A DNA stretch of 64,000 bases. It comes from Flavobacteriales bacterium (lineage in GTDB: Bacteria; Bacteroidota; Bacteroidia; Flavobacteriales_F; PHOS-HE28). The notes beneath the pieces were generated by a model. That model worked only from the letters and a program-made list of their open reading frames with translations, made no database searches and was not told where the DNA came from. A program made the position numbers and the translations under genes. This document shows, one piece after another, positions 53,381 through 62,025 of this stretch (positions within the stretch are counted from its first letter, which is position 1; each line of letters begins with the position of its first letter). Where the stretch lies: NCBI GenBank assembly GCA_016705955.1, contig JADJKO010000001.1:620001-684000 (forward strand). Reading direction: 5' to 3'.

Positions 53381-54315
53381 TCACCGCTGAACGCCTCTTC
53401 CTGAAACCACGGACCGCTGCGGAAGCCGTGGCCATGGCTTGCGAACACGCGGACGACTTCCGCTACCTGGCTGGTGGCACCGATGTTCTGGTGAATTCCT
53501 TCCAAGGCACCGACGGCACCAGCTGTCTGATCGACCTCACGGGCATCGCAGCGCTGAAGGAAGTGACAACGAAAGGCGACCACCTGCGCATCGGCCCCAT
53601 GGTGCGCCTCTCCGCATTGGAGGAGCATGCGGTGATCCGCGAAAGCTTCCCCTCCCTGATCGAGGCCGCGCATGCCGTGGCATCACCGATCATCCGCCGC
53701 AGCGCCACCTTGGGCGGCAACCTGCTCTGCGAGAACCGCTGCTCCTTCTACAACCAGAGCGAATGGTGGCGCGATGCCGTGGGCAATTGCCTGAAGTGCG
53801 ACGGCGACGTCTGCATCGCCACGGGCGGACGCAAGGCCTGCTTCTCCAAGCTCGCCAGCGACACCGCACCCGTGCTGATCGCCATGGAAGCCCAATTGGA
53901 GGTGGTCACCGCCGAAGGGACGCGGATCATCCCGCTGGAAAGCATTTACACCGGCGATGGCGTGGACCCGCGCAACCTGCCGCCCACCGCGCTGATCCAA
54001 GCCATCCTGCTGCCGCTCGGCCGCGAATTCCGCGTTGCCTTCCGCAAGCTCCGCCCCCGCGAGGCGGTTGACTTCTCCTCCCTCACCACTGCCCTGGCCA
54101 TCGATGCTGCCGGGAAGGTGCGGATCGTGCTGGGCGCCGTGGACCCCGAGCCGGTGATCGTGGACGGCCTGAGCGCCGATGCTCCAGCCGATCTCATCAA
54201 GAAAGCGGTGAAGCATGCGCGCATCATCGACAACGACCCGTACCCCCGGCTTTACAGGAAAGAAATGATCACCGTGTTCCTGGAACGCAGCTTCGAGGAG
54301 TTGGAAAAGCACTGA
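53377..54315 (+). CDS. hcrB: 4-hydroxybenzoyl-CoA reductase FAD subunit (beta) with extra [4Fe-4S] cluster
   Basis: A 312-residue xanthine-oxidase-family FAD subunit: LAGGTDVLVN, SPIIRRSATLGGN and the CO-dehydrogenase-flavoprotein-like C-domain. It carries the HCR-specific insertion ENRCSFYNQSEWWRDAVGN plus CLKCDGDVC and ACFSK. Cys122, Cys138, Cys146 and Cys155 coincide with the four [4Fe-4S] ligands I recall from the Thauera HCR beta subunit. This cluster reverses electron flow in HCR and is absent from xanthine dehydrogenases, so it fixes the identity. The ATGA overlap with hcrCA implies coupled synthesis. Confidence 0.9.
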   Translation: MITAERLFLKPRTAAEAVAMACEHADDFRYLAGGTDVLVNSFQGTDGTSCLIDLTGIAALKEVTTKGDHLRIGPMVRLSALEEHAVIRESFPSLIEAAHAVASPIIRRSATLGGNLLCENRCSFYNQSEWWRDAVGNCLKCDGDVCIATGGRKACFSKLASDTAPVLIAMEAQLEVVTAEGTRIIPLESIYTGDGVDPRNLPPTALIQAILLPLGREFRVAFRKLRPREAVDFSSLTTALAIDAAGKVRIVLGAVDPEPVIVDGLSADAPADLIKKAVKHARIIDNDPYPRLYRKEMITVFLERSFEELEKH

Positions 54316-54335
54316 ACCAGAACCCGACCACAACC

Positions 54336-54877
54336 ATGCACAACGCGATACGATCCCTGTACGACGAGCACGAGATGATCGTCGAAGCCACAGAGGTGGC
54401 CAAGGAAGCCGCAGCCCTCATCGGCACCGACGATGCCCGCTACGCAAGCACCGTGAAGAACCTGATGGACTTCTTCCGGACCTACGCGGACGGATACCAC
54501 CACCACAAGGAGGAGGAAGTCCTCTTCCCCCTGATGCTGGAGAGCAACGAGATGCTCGGCGACGGCGTGCTGAAGGAGATGCTGGAGAACCACGCCGATT
54601 TCCGCGAGATGCTCGATGGCATTCAAAGGATCTGGAAGCGGGCCGCCTATCCCAAGTGCGCGACGGGCTGGCGCGCTACAGTGAAGCTCTGCTGGACCAC
54701 ATCGCCGTGGAGAACGATGAGGTCTTCCACATGGCCATGACCCTGTTGGACGACAACACGCTCGACCGTGTCGGCTTCCAGTTCGAGGACCACGACCGCG
54801 AGACCGGCGCGGAGCGAAAAGAGGAGCTTGCCCGGATGGTGCGGGAGTTGCGGAAAGAGTTGGCCACGGAAGGGTAG
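54336..54877 (+). pseudogene. Hemerythrin-like protein, apparent frameshift
   Basis: The first frame encodes a four-helix hemerythrin-like domain with the iron-ligand pattern SLYDEHEMIV, GYHHHKEEEVLFPLML and ENHADFREML. It breaks near 54626-54636. The continuation, EAGRLSQVRDGLARYSEALLDHIAVENDEVFHMA, lies in another frame and ends at 54877. The joined protein would be ~180 residues. Related hemerythrin proteins bind or sense O2 or NO and are often linked to anaerobic respiration or Fe-S repair. It is the last gene of the moc-hcr operon, 20 bp after hcrB. Confidence 0.65.
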
Positions 54878-54938
54878 GACCCTTGCCGATCCGGTACCGT
54901 TGGCCCGGATCAGGTATCCGTTAGAAACTATGGAGCGA

Positions 54939-55403
54939 TCAGGGCAACTCGAAGCGGGTGCTCCACTCCTTGCCCGAGCCGGTCTCCCGTGCAAGCACCA
55001 TCAGGAAGCCGTCCTTGCCTTCCTTCTCGATCTTCCGTGCGATCACCTTGGACTCCGCGCCTTCGGATGACGTGATCGGGTCTCCGGGTCGTGGCATGAA
55101 GGGATAGCGGATGGTGATGCGTTGCTCGGCATCGGTGACCAGTTCCATGGCGCTTGCGAAGATGATCTCCTCGATCTTTTCGCCCACCACCTCGTCGTCC
55201 ACTTCGCCCTTGGCCTTCGGGTCGAGCAGGTTCACCCATTTGTGGAATTGTACTGCGGCCCGTTCGGTCAATTCCTCGCGGATGGCGGGCGGGAAAGGCG
55301 ACCTTAAATGGTCGCGGTCCGAGAACCAGAACGCGATCGTCTCGTGGAGTGCTGGGCTTTTGCGAACGACTTCCAGCGGAACATTCTCCTTCACTTCAGT
55401 CAT
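54939..55403 (-). CDS. Hypothetical protein
   Basis: A 154-residue, acidic, probably cytoplasmic protein (MTEVKENVPLEVVRKSPALH … KEWSTRFELP). The FWFSDRDHLRSPFPPAIREEL and FHKWVNLLDPKAKGEVDDE stretches could be helical and the C-terminal half beta-rich. I do not recognise the family. It is divergent from narK across the 325-bp space 55404-55728, and a TACCTTG element on the minus strand (about 55508-55502) sits at promoter distance from the shared palindrome, so it may belong to the nitrate regulon. Confidence 0.55.
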   Translation of the reverse strand: MTEVKENVPLEVVRKSPALHETIAFWFSDRDHLRSPFPPAIREELTERAAVQFHKWVNLLDPKAKGEVDDEVVGEKIEEIIFASAMELVTDAEQRITIRYPFMPRPGDPITSSEGAESKVIARKIEKEGKDGFLMVLARETGSGKEWSTRFELP

Positions 55404-55530
55404 GGTCGGGTGTGTGTGTGATGCACGTTGGTGCGAATGCGGACCGGAGCGTCCTTCCTAGCGGGGAATGCCGACCGCCGTGTGCGGTCCGAACGAACGC
55501 GCAAGGTATTCAACGCTATGATCCGTGATC

Positions 55531-55546
55531 ACTGATCCATATCATA
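55531..55546. promoter_or_regulatory. Candidate Crp/Fnr-type operator between the 54939 gene and narK
   Basis: actgatccatatcata has the core TGAT-N4-ATCA and a full ATCATA right arm; the left arm is degenerate. A second, overlapping candidate TGAT-N5-ATCA lies at 55519-55531. TTG at 55571-55573 (rightward) and TACCTTG on the minus strand (about 55508-55502) both lie ~34 bp from the centre. The remaining leader up to the narK start at 55729 contains no gene that I can support. Confidence 0.45.
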
Positions 55547-55728
55547 CAATCGCTTGTCACACGTCATGGGTTGCAGGCGGAACGGCCCACACTTTCACAC
55601 CCGAATCCAACGCCTTCCGGCATGTTGCGCACAGACATTCCGGACCTCCGCACACCGATGATCCATTGTTCGAATACACCGGATGCATGTGGGCAGTTGT
55701 AAGCTTTCACCGATAGCCAACCGAAAAG

Positions 55729-57282
55729 ATGAACACGATGGAGAAGGCCACGGGCAAGTCACATCGCATGCTGACGTTGAACACGCTCGCATTCACCCTG
55801 TGCTTCGCAGCGTGGATGTTGAACGGCGTGCTGGTCACCTACTTGGTGGACAATTCCATATTCCACTGGAGTACTGTCCAAGTGGGTTGGCTCCTTGGCA
55901 TTCCGGTGCTCACCGGTTCCCTTTTCCGGCTGCCCATGGGCATTCTCACGGATCGGTACGGTGGCAAATGGGTCTTCACCCTGCTGCTGGTCGTTGCCGC
56001 CGTCCCCATGTACCTCCTTTCCTATGTGGACTCGTTCATGGGTTTCGCCTTGATGAGCTTTGGTTTCGGGCTTACCGGAGCAGGTTTCGCCGTGGGGATC
56101 GCGAACACCTCGGTATGGTACCCTAAGAAGCAGCAAGGCCTTGCGCTGGGCATTTTCGGCGCGGGCAATGCGGGTGCGGCGCTCACCACGCTCCTTGCAC
56201 CCACGTTGTTGCTGTACTTGACCCAGGACGGAGCCGATCTGGAGGGATGGCGCCAGTTACCACGTCTCTATGCCGCCTCCTTGGTGGTCATGGCCGTCGT
56301 ATTCGCCCTGTTCACCGAGAACCGCAAGCCGTTCACGGAGCCGCGCACCGTAGGCAAGCTCCTTAAGCCGCTACGGGATGTGCGCGTGTGGCGGTTCGGC
56401 CTGTACTACTTCCTGGTCTTCGGCTGTTTTGTGTCCTTCGCCCAATGGCTGGTCCCTTACTACGTGAATGTGTACGGGATCTCCTTGGTACTGGCCGGGC
56501 TGTTCGCATCCTTGTTCAGCTTTCCTTCCGGGGTGATCCGTGCCTTGGGGGGCTGGATGAGCGACAAGTGGGGCGCACGCCGCGTGATGTATTGGGTATT
56601 GAGCCTCTCGGTCCTGATCAGCCTGTGCTTAGTGGTGCCCAAGATGCAAGTGGTATCGCCAGGCCGCGGGGTGATGGCCCTCAAAGCAGGTGAGGTGGAA
56701 CAAGTGAGCGACACCTTGGTGAAGGTCAGTGGTCGGGACTATCCGCTCACAAGGAGAAGTCATGACTTTGAGAATGCGGACAGCAGACAGATCATCATGC
56801 CCACCAAGGCCACATGGCACCAGCCCATGGTGAAGGTGGGCGACAAGGTGGCGAAGCGGCAGCTCCTTGCGAAGGGGGTGACGCAGATCTATTTCCAAGC
56901 GAACATGTGGGTATTCACCTTCTTGGTCATCTTCATCGGTATCGTCTGGGGTATCGGGAAGGCCGCCGTGTACAAACACATCCCTGAGTATTTCCCTTCG
57001 GAGGTGGGTGTCGTGGGTGGCATGGTGGGCGTGATCGGCGGTCTTGGTGGCTTCTTCTGCCCGATCCTCTTCGGTTACCTGTTTGATACCACCGGCCTGT
57101 GGACCAGCTCTTGGATGCTCATGCTCTTCATCTCGATCCTGAGCCTGTGGTGGATGAACACGGTCATGACGCCGCATGTTGCGCCGACAGGCAACCTAGA
57201 ACGAGGATCCTACCCGAACGAGAACGAACCCACTCCAACCCCTTCACAATATGGCCACCTGGATCGAAAAATGGACACCTGA
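55729..57282 (+). CDS. narK: Nitrate/nitrite transporter NarK (first copy) with internal soluble insertion
   Basis: A 517-residue major-facilitator transporter. The nitrate/nitrite signature FGFGLTGAGFAVGIANT and GIFGAGNAGAALTTL are present, as is the conserved Arg in LFRLPMGILTDRYGGK. Between helices (residues ~308-388) an insertion of ~80 hydrophilic residues includes WHQPMVKVGDKVAKRQLLAKG, with the turn typical of biotinyl/lipoyl-like domains. Family members usually have no such domain. It imports nitrate or exports nitrite for NarGHI. It overlaps narK2 by 32 bp. Confidence 0.9.
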   Translation: MNTMEKATGKSHRMLTLNTLAFTLCFAAWMLNGVLVTYLVDNSIFHWSTVQVGWLLGIPVLTGSLFRLPMGILTDRYGGKWVFTLLLVVAAVPMYLLSYVDSFMGFALMSFGFGLTGAGFAVGIANTSVWYPKKQQGLALGIFGAGNAGAALTTLLAPTLLLYLTQDGADLEGWRQLPRLYAASLVVMAVVFALFTENRKPFTEPRTVGKLLKPLRDVRVWRFGLYYFLVFGCFVSFAQWLVPYYVNVYGISLVLAGLFASLFSFPSGVIRALGGWMSDKWGARRVMYWVLSLSVLISLCLVVPKMQVVSPGRGVMALKAGEVEQVSDTLVKVSGRDYPLTRRSHDFENADSRQIIMPTKATWHQPMVKVGDKVAKRQLLAKGVTQIYFQANMWVFTFLVIFIGIVWGIGKAAVYKHIPEYFPSEVGVVGGMVGVIGGLGGFFCPILFGYLFDTTGLWTSSWMLMLFISILSLWWMNTVMTPHVAPTGNLERGSYPNENEPTPTPSQYGHLDRKMDT

Positions 57283-58593
57283 AGAACCGGATTTCTGGCG
57301 AGACCATGGCAGTCGCATCGCGTGGCGCACGTTGACGATCACCACCATCACGCTGATCCTCTCATTCGCCACGTGGTTCATGATGAGCGCCATCGTGATC
57401 AAGCTGCCCGGCATCGGCTTCACCTTCACCACGGACCAACTGTTCTGGCTCGCCGCTATGCCCGGGTTGGCCGGAGGAACTTTGCGCATTATCCATTCGT
57501 TCCTGATCCCGCTGTACGGCACACGGCATACGATCACCATATCCACGCTGATCAAGCTCATTCCGGTCATCGGCATCGGATTCGCCGTGATGGACCCGAC
57601 CACGCCCTACTGGGTATTCATGGTGCTCGCGCTTACAGCTGGTTTCGGGGGGGGCGACTTTTCCTCGTACATGCCCTCCACGAGCCTCTTCTTTCCGAAA
57701 CGGTTGAAGGGAACTGCCTTGGGCATCCAGGCCGGCATCGGCAATTTCGGGGTCAGTCTTGCCCAGTTCATGACCCCGGCACTGCTCGGGGTGGCCCTCT
57801 ATGGTGCGCCCCGACTCTTCGAGAAGTTCGATGCGACCACGAACGAAGTCGTCATCTCCAAGGAGATCTACTTGCAAAGTGCCAGCTTCTGGTATGTGCC
57901 CTTTATCATCATTATGACGTTCCTCTGCTGGCGCTACCTGAAGAGCGTACCCGTCAAGGCCTCCATCCGTGAGCAATTCGACATCTTCAAGGACAAGCAC
58001 ACGTGGTATTGCACCATCACGTACTTCATGACCTTCGGCACCTTCTCCGGATTGGCCGCCACATTTCCCATGATGATCAAGGCTCTCTATGGAGGATTCC
58101 ACGGATTCCCTGACCCATTGACGTTTGCTTTCTATGGCCCGCTCATCGGTTCGGCCAGCCGTGTGCTCTTCGGGTTCGTCTCGGACAAGACCGGCGGGGC
58201 CATTCTTACCACTATCACCGGGCTCGGCCTCATTGTCTGCATCGCCCTGTTACTCAGTCTGGGCTTGTTGGCACCCACCTCTTTGGACCAGCTTCCTGGT
58301 TCATCGGGGTCATGTGCGCCATGTTCTTCTTCACCGGTATCGGCAACGCGTCCACGTTCCGGCAATTCCCGATCATCTTCCAACATTCCCAGCGACAGGC
58401 GGCAGGGGTGATCGGCTGGACGGCGGCTATCGCGGCATATGGCCCGTTCATTTTCTCGGTGATCATTGGTGCGGTCATCACAACCACCACCAACGCGAAC
58501 GGCTTCTTCTGGGGCTTGTTGGCATTCTTGGTGATCGCCACATGGGTGAATTGGCATTTCTACAACAAGAAGGGCTGCGAACGCCCCAGTTAG
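57251..58593 (+). pseudogene. narK: Nitrate/nitrite transporter NarK, second copy, apparent frameshift
   Basis: A second NarK-type transporter whose ATG (57251) lies inside the end of the first. It reads well up to LLLSLGLLAPTSLDQ. Near 58280-58300 the frame shifts; the last part (ASWFIGVMCAMFFFTGIGNASTF to FYNKKGCERPS) continues in another frame to 58593. The joined length is ~447 residues with about 12 helices. Tandem narK1/narK2 pairs commonly combine a proton-nitrate symporter and a nitrate/nitrite exchanger. The FGGGDFSSYMPSTSLFFPKR segment is NarK-like. A single-base consensus error would explain it. Confidence 0.85.
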
Positions 58594-58618
58594 GATCCTG
58601 AATTTGAAACGAACCGCT

Positions 58619-59977
58619 ATGAACCGCCTTCAACGTACCTCGGCCTTCTCGAAAAGAACGATCGTCCAATTGGCACTCTGCCTGTGTACCGGGCTGGCGG
58701 TCCTGATGCCGCAGCATGCTTTCTCCCAACTCACTTGGGGGGGACAACTCTTACAACGCAGTGAGTTCCGCAACGGCTATGGAAAGCTGATCGACACGAT
58801 CCAGGACCCGGCGTTCTCCATCGGCCAGCGTACACGGCTGCAAGCCACGTACACCCATGAGAAGGTGAGCTTCTTCGTGAGCGTGCAGGACATACGGACA
58901 TGGGGGAGCACGTCCCAGACGAACACCACCGACGGATTTCTTTCGGTACACGAAGCCTGGTCGGAGATCAAGCTCGATACGAGTTGGACCCTGAAACTCG
59001 GGCGCCAGGAGCTGAACTATGACAACGCCCGATTCCTAGGTAACCTGGACTGGGCGCTACAAGCCCGATCGCATGATATCGCACTGCTGAAGTTCGAGAA
59101 GAACAAGATGAAACTGCATCTGGGTGCGGCGTACAATGCGGCGCAGGAATCACTTACCCATTCGCCTTACGCCGTAGCCAACCAGTACACAGTGGCGCAG
59201 ATGCTCTGGATGGAACGCAGTTGGGACAAATTCCGGTTGAGCTTCCTGTTCTGGAACAACGGCCTGCAGTACACCAAAACGGACAGCCTTGGTGCGTTGA
59301 CCGAGCAAGGTGTGCGCTACACGCAGACCATCGGCCTACCCACCATTCGCTACGAGAGCGGTGGCCTTACGCTTTCAGGTTTCTACTACCACCAGATCGG
59401 CGAGGACGTGGGCAAGCGCGTAGTGCAGGCTTATGATGCCAACGTCCAGGTCTCCTACAAGGTCGATATGAACAAGGAGAAAGGCTCGGCGCTGCTTACC
59501 ACCTTAGGAGGGGAACTGCTCTCCGGCACTGCGCAGGACGCCACGGACAAGGTGAACCGATCGTTCGCTCCGATGTACGGGACCAACCATGGCCACAATG
59601 GCTATATGGACTATTTCTATGTGGGTGGCCGGCATGGGAATTCGGTGGGCCTGATGGACGTGTTCCTGCGGGTTCGCTACGACCTGAACAAGCGCACCTT
59701 CCTCTCCATGAACATCCATGAGCTGCAGGCCGCCGCCAACGTGATGAAGAACGGCGAGAAGATGGACAACAGGCTCGGCAACGAGATCGACCTGAGCATG
59801 GGCCACCTGCTGAACGATGTGGTGTCTCTTCAAATGGGGTACTCCCAGATGTTCGCCACGAAAACACTTCAGCAGTTGGGATCCGCGCCGGTGATCGCGG
59901 ACATGCAGAACTGGGCCTACATCGCCGTCCTGGTGCGGCCCAACATGAAGAAGCGCTTCACAGGGCTGCAGTTCTGA
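58619..59977 (+). CDS. Outer-membrane beta-barrel porin (alginate-export-like)
   Basis: A 452-residue protein; the ATG at 58619 precedes a signal peptide (IVQLALCLCTGLAVLMPQHAFS). The rest is amphipathic beta-strand with alternating aromatic residues, containing QRTRLQATYTHEKVSFFVSVQD and LKLGRQELNYDNARFLG, as in the alginate-export/OprD-like barrel family, and it ends in a terminal Phe. Its place after narK1 and narK2 suggests a nitrate/nitrite or anion porin rather than an alginate channel. Outer membrane location is expected. Confidence 0.8.
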   Translation: MNRLQRTSAFSKRTIVQLALCLCTGLAVLMPQHAFSQLTWGGQLLQRSEFRNGYGKLIDTIQDPAFSIGQRTRLQATYTHEKVSFFVSVQDIRTWGSTSQTNTTDGFLSVHEAWSEIKLDTSWTLKLGRQELNYDNARFLGNLDWALQARSHDIALLKFEKNKMKLHLGAAYNAAQESLTHSPYAVANQYTVAQMLWMERSWDKFRLSFLFWNNGLQYTKTDSLGALTEQGVRYTQTIGLPTIRYESGGLTLSGFYYHQIGEDVGKRVVQAYDANVQVSYKVDMNKEKGSALLTTLGGELLSGTAQDATDKVNRSFAPMYGTNHGHNGYMDYFYVGGRHGNSVGLMDVFLRVRYDLNKRTFLSMNIHELQAAANVMKNGEKMDNRLGNEIDLSMGHLLNDVVSLQMGYSQMFATKTLQQLGSAPVIADMQNWAYIAVLVRPNMKKRFTGLQF

Positions 59978-60152
59978 TCGGCGGGGCGCTGTCGGGTCCG
60001 GGTGTTGATCCCGGTTTCCCCTGATGAAGCTCATGTCGCGTTCATCAAGACAGTGCGTCCTTTGGCACCAGAAGGAACCGAACGGATGCCTTATACGACC
60101 TGCTTTCCGTCCTACATTGCGTTCCTCGTTATACCCCACAGCACATAACGCC

Positions 60153-60854
60153 ATGAAGATCATCGACCCCGAGACAGGAACACGATTGGACAACAAAGGT
60201 CCCAAGCTGGACCCTAGCCTGAAGAAGACCGACCCGCTCCAGCGGAACGTGGAGAAGGGACTGGAGGACGAGGAGAATTCGCCCATGGACCCGCCGGACG
60301 CATACGGTGGAACGGTGATCGAGGACGTTCCCTATGAGGCCATGCACCCGTTGCTCCAGCGCTACATGGACGATCACAAGAAGGGGGTGGAAATGGTCGA
60401 GCGCTTCGACAAGGCCCTGGCGCGATACAAGGAGCAGCAGTACCGGATGGACGAGGAGATCAGTGGGGACTTCCACGACTTCTTCGAATACTTCGATGAC
60501 CACTTGCTCGACCATAACCGGCGCGAGGAAAGACAACTGTTCCCCTTGCTGCATTCCAAGCTCGTCGCTTCGGGCGAGCACAGCATCGACGAGACCCCAC
60601 GCACGGCGATCGACCTGATGGAGGACGACCACGTGAAGTTCATCCAGCTCGGGGCATTGTGCTTCAACATGCTCGGCCTTGCGGCGCACCTGCACGATGC
60701 CCGCTCGGCCGCGTTCGTGCTGGACGCATCCTGCAACACAGGCAGGGAGCTCACGGAATTGATCCGCCTGCACATCCACCGCGAGGACAACATCCTGTTC
60801 CCGCTGGCGCACAAACTGATCAGCACCGAGGAGTTCGACCGCATTGCCAAATGA
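60153..60854 (+). CDS. Hemerythrin-domain protein
   Basis: A 233-residue protein with an unstructured N-terminal ~55 residues (DPETGTRLDNKGPKLDPSLK) and a hemerythrin-like four-helix domain: MDDHKKGVEMVERF, FFEYFDDHLLDHNRREERQLFPLL, LMEDDHVKFIQL and LIRLHIHREDNILFPLA. The spaced His/Glu pattern indicates a di-iron site. Proteins of this kind cluster with denitrification genes and are linked to NO, O2 or Fe-S repair. It ends 7 bp before moaA. ATG at 60153. Confidence 0.85.
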   Translation: MKIIDPETGTRLDNKGPKLDPSLKKTDPLQRNVEKGLEDEENSPMDPPDAYGGTVIEDVPYEAMHPLLQRYMDDHKKGVEMVERFDKALARYKEQQYRMDEEISGDFHDFFEYFDDHLLDHNRREERQLFPLLHSKLVASGEHSIDETPRTAIDLMEDDHVKFIQLGALCFNMLGLAAHLHDARSAAFVLDASCNTGRELTELIRLHIHREDNILFPLAHKLISTEEFDRIAK

Positions 60855-60861
60855 CCCTCTG

Positions 60862-61869
60862 ATGGACGACCGGGGCAACATGTTGACGGACACCTTCGGA
60901 AGGAGGCACGATTACCTGCGGATCTCCCTGACGGAGCGCTGCAACATGCGGTGCTTCTACTGCATGCCCGAGGAGGGGATCCCGCTTCGGCCGAAGGAGG
61001 AGTTCATGCGGCAGGAGGAACTGCTTTCCATCGCGGGCACCTTCGTTTCCATGGGCGTGCGCAAGATCCGGCTTACCGGTGGCGAGCCACTGATCCGGCG
61101 CGATGCTGCGGAGATCATCGAGGGATTGTCCCGGCTCCCCGTGGAACTCGCGATCACCACCAACGGCGTACTGGTGGACCGCTTCATCGACGTGTTCCAA
61201 CGGGCCAGGATACAAAGCGTGAACGTGAGCCTTGATTCGTTGGACGCCGAGAAGATGCATCGGATCACACGGCGCGATCATTTCGAACAGGTCATGGCCA
61301 ACATCCGCCTGCTCATGCGGGAGGGTTTCGATGTGAAGGTGAACGTGGTCCTGATCCGCGGCACGAACGACGACGAGATCGGGGATTTCGTGCAATGGAC
61401 GGCGGAAGAAGGCGTCCGGGTCCGCTTCATCGAGTTCATGCCCTTCGATGGGAACCGGTGGGACTGGAGCAAGGGCATCTCCTTACAGGAAGTCCTCGAC
61501 ACGGTTGGTACCCGGTTCGGAGCAAACAACATTGAACGGCTTACGGATGGCCCGCACGACACGGCGAAGCACTACCGGATCAAAGGACACAAGGGCGACT
61601 TCGCGGTCATCAGCACCGTGACCAACCCGTTCTGCGATTCGTGCAACCGGCTGCGGCTTACGGCGGACGGCCGCATGAAGAACTGCCTGTTCTCCGGCAC
61701 CGAGACCGACCTGTTGAGCGCTTACCGCCAAGGAGAGGATATCACCGATCTGATCCGTGATACCGTCCTGCACAAGAAGAAGGCGCGCGGCGGTATGGAT
61801 ACGCTGGACGAATTCAGCAAGCCGGAGAATCACGCACGGAACCGGACCATGCAGGCCATTGGCGGCTGA
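60862..61869 (+). CDS. moaA: GTP 3',8-cyclase MoaA
   Basis: A 335-residue radical-SAM enzyme: RCNMRCFYC gives Cys27, Cys31 and Cys34 for the SAM cluster, followed by IRLTGGEPLIRRD. The C-terminal cluster is formed by NPFCDSCNRLRLTADGR and NCLFS. The usual terminal Gly-Gly is present (QAIGG). It converts GTP to the 3',8-cyclo precursor, the first step of molybdopterin synthesis; the MoaC domain at 24299 takes the next. It is separated from the other moa genes and sits with nitrate transport. ATG 60862 is chosen over a TTG at 60844. Confidence 0.95.
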   Translation: MDDRGNMLTDTFGRRHDYLRISLTERCNMRCFYCMPEEGIPLRPKEEFMRQEELLSIAGTFVSMGVRKIRLTGGEPLIRRDAAEIIEGLSRLPVELAITTNGVLVDRFIDVFQRARIQSVNVSLDSLDAEKMHRITRRDHFEQVMANIRLLMREGFDVKVNVVLIRGTNDDEIGDFVQWTAEEGVRVRFIEFMPFDGNRWDWSKGISLQEVLDTVGTRFGANNIERLTDGPHDTAKHYRIKGHKGDFAVISTVTNPFCDSCNRLRLTADGRMKNCLFSGTETDLLSAYRQGEDITDLIRDTVLHKKKARGGMDTLDEFSKPENHARNRTMQAIGG

Positions 61870-61940
61870 TCCGGAGACGCACGTGCGAGTGTTACCAAGC
61901 CATTGAAAAGGCTGGATGGATAGGGGAGGGCTACTCTTCG

Positions 61941-61983
61941 TGACCATCATCACATCCACACTTGATCAACCGTCCGACCTTTG
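61941..61983 (+). promoter_or_regulatory. Candidate Crp/Fnr site and -7 element for the DUF302 gene
   Basis: TGAC-CATC-ATCA at 61941-61952 matches the TGAY-N4-RTCA core; gacctttg at 61976-61983 matches the Bacteroidota -7 consensus TAnnTTTG at seven of eight positions. Its TTG is ~35 bp from the site centre, as at the other boxes. It lies 43 bp upstream of the DUF302 start. Confidence 0.4.
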
Positions 61984-62025
61984 CGGAACACTGCATGCCA
62001 CCCGATGGCATTAACCCGGAACGAC

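Noticed and set aside
50582..54315. Xanthine dehydrogenase or CO dehydrogenase
   Set aside because: The extra four-Cys insertion in the FAD subunit and the adjacent bcr pathway fit 4-hydroxybenzoyl-CoA reductase better.
60022..60049. Inverted repeat tgatgaa/ttcatca upstream of the hemerythrin gene
   Set aside because: The arms are only 7 bp with a 12-nt spacer and do not match the TGAY-N4-RTCA layout, so chance is likely.
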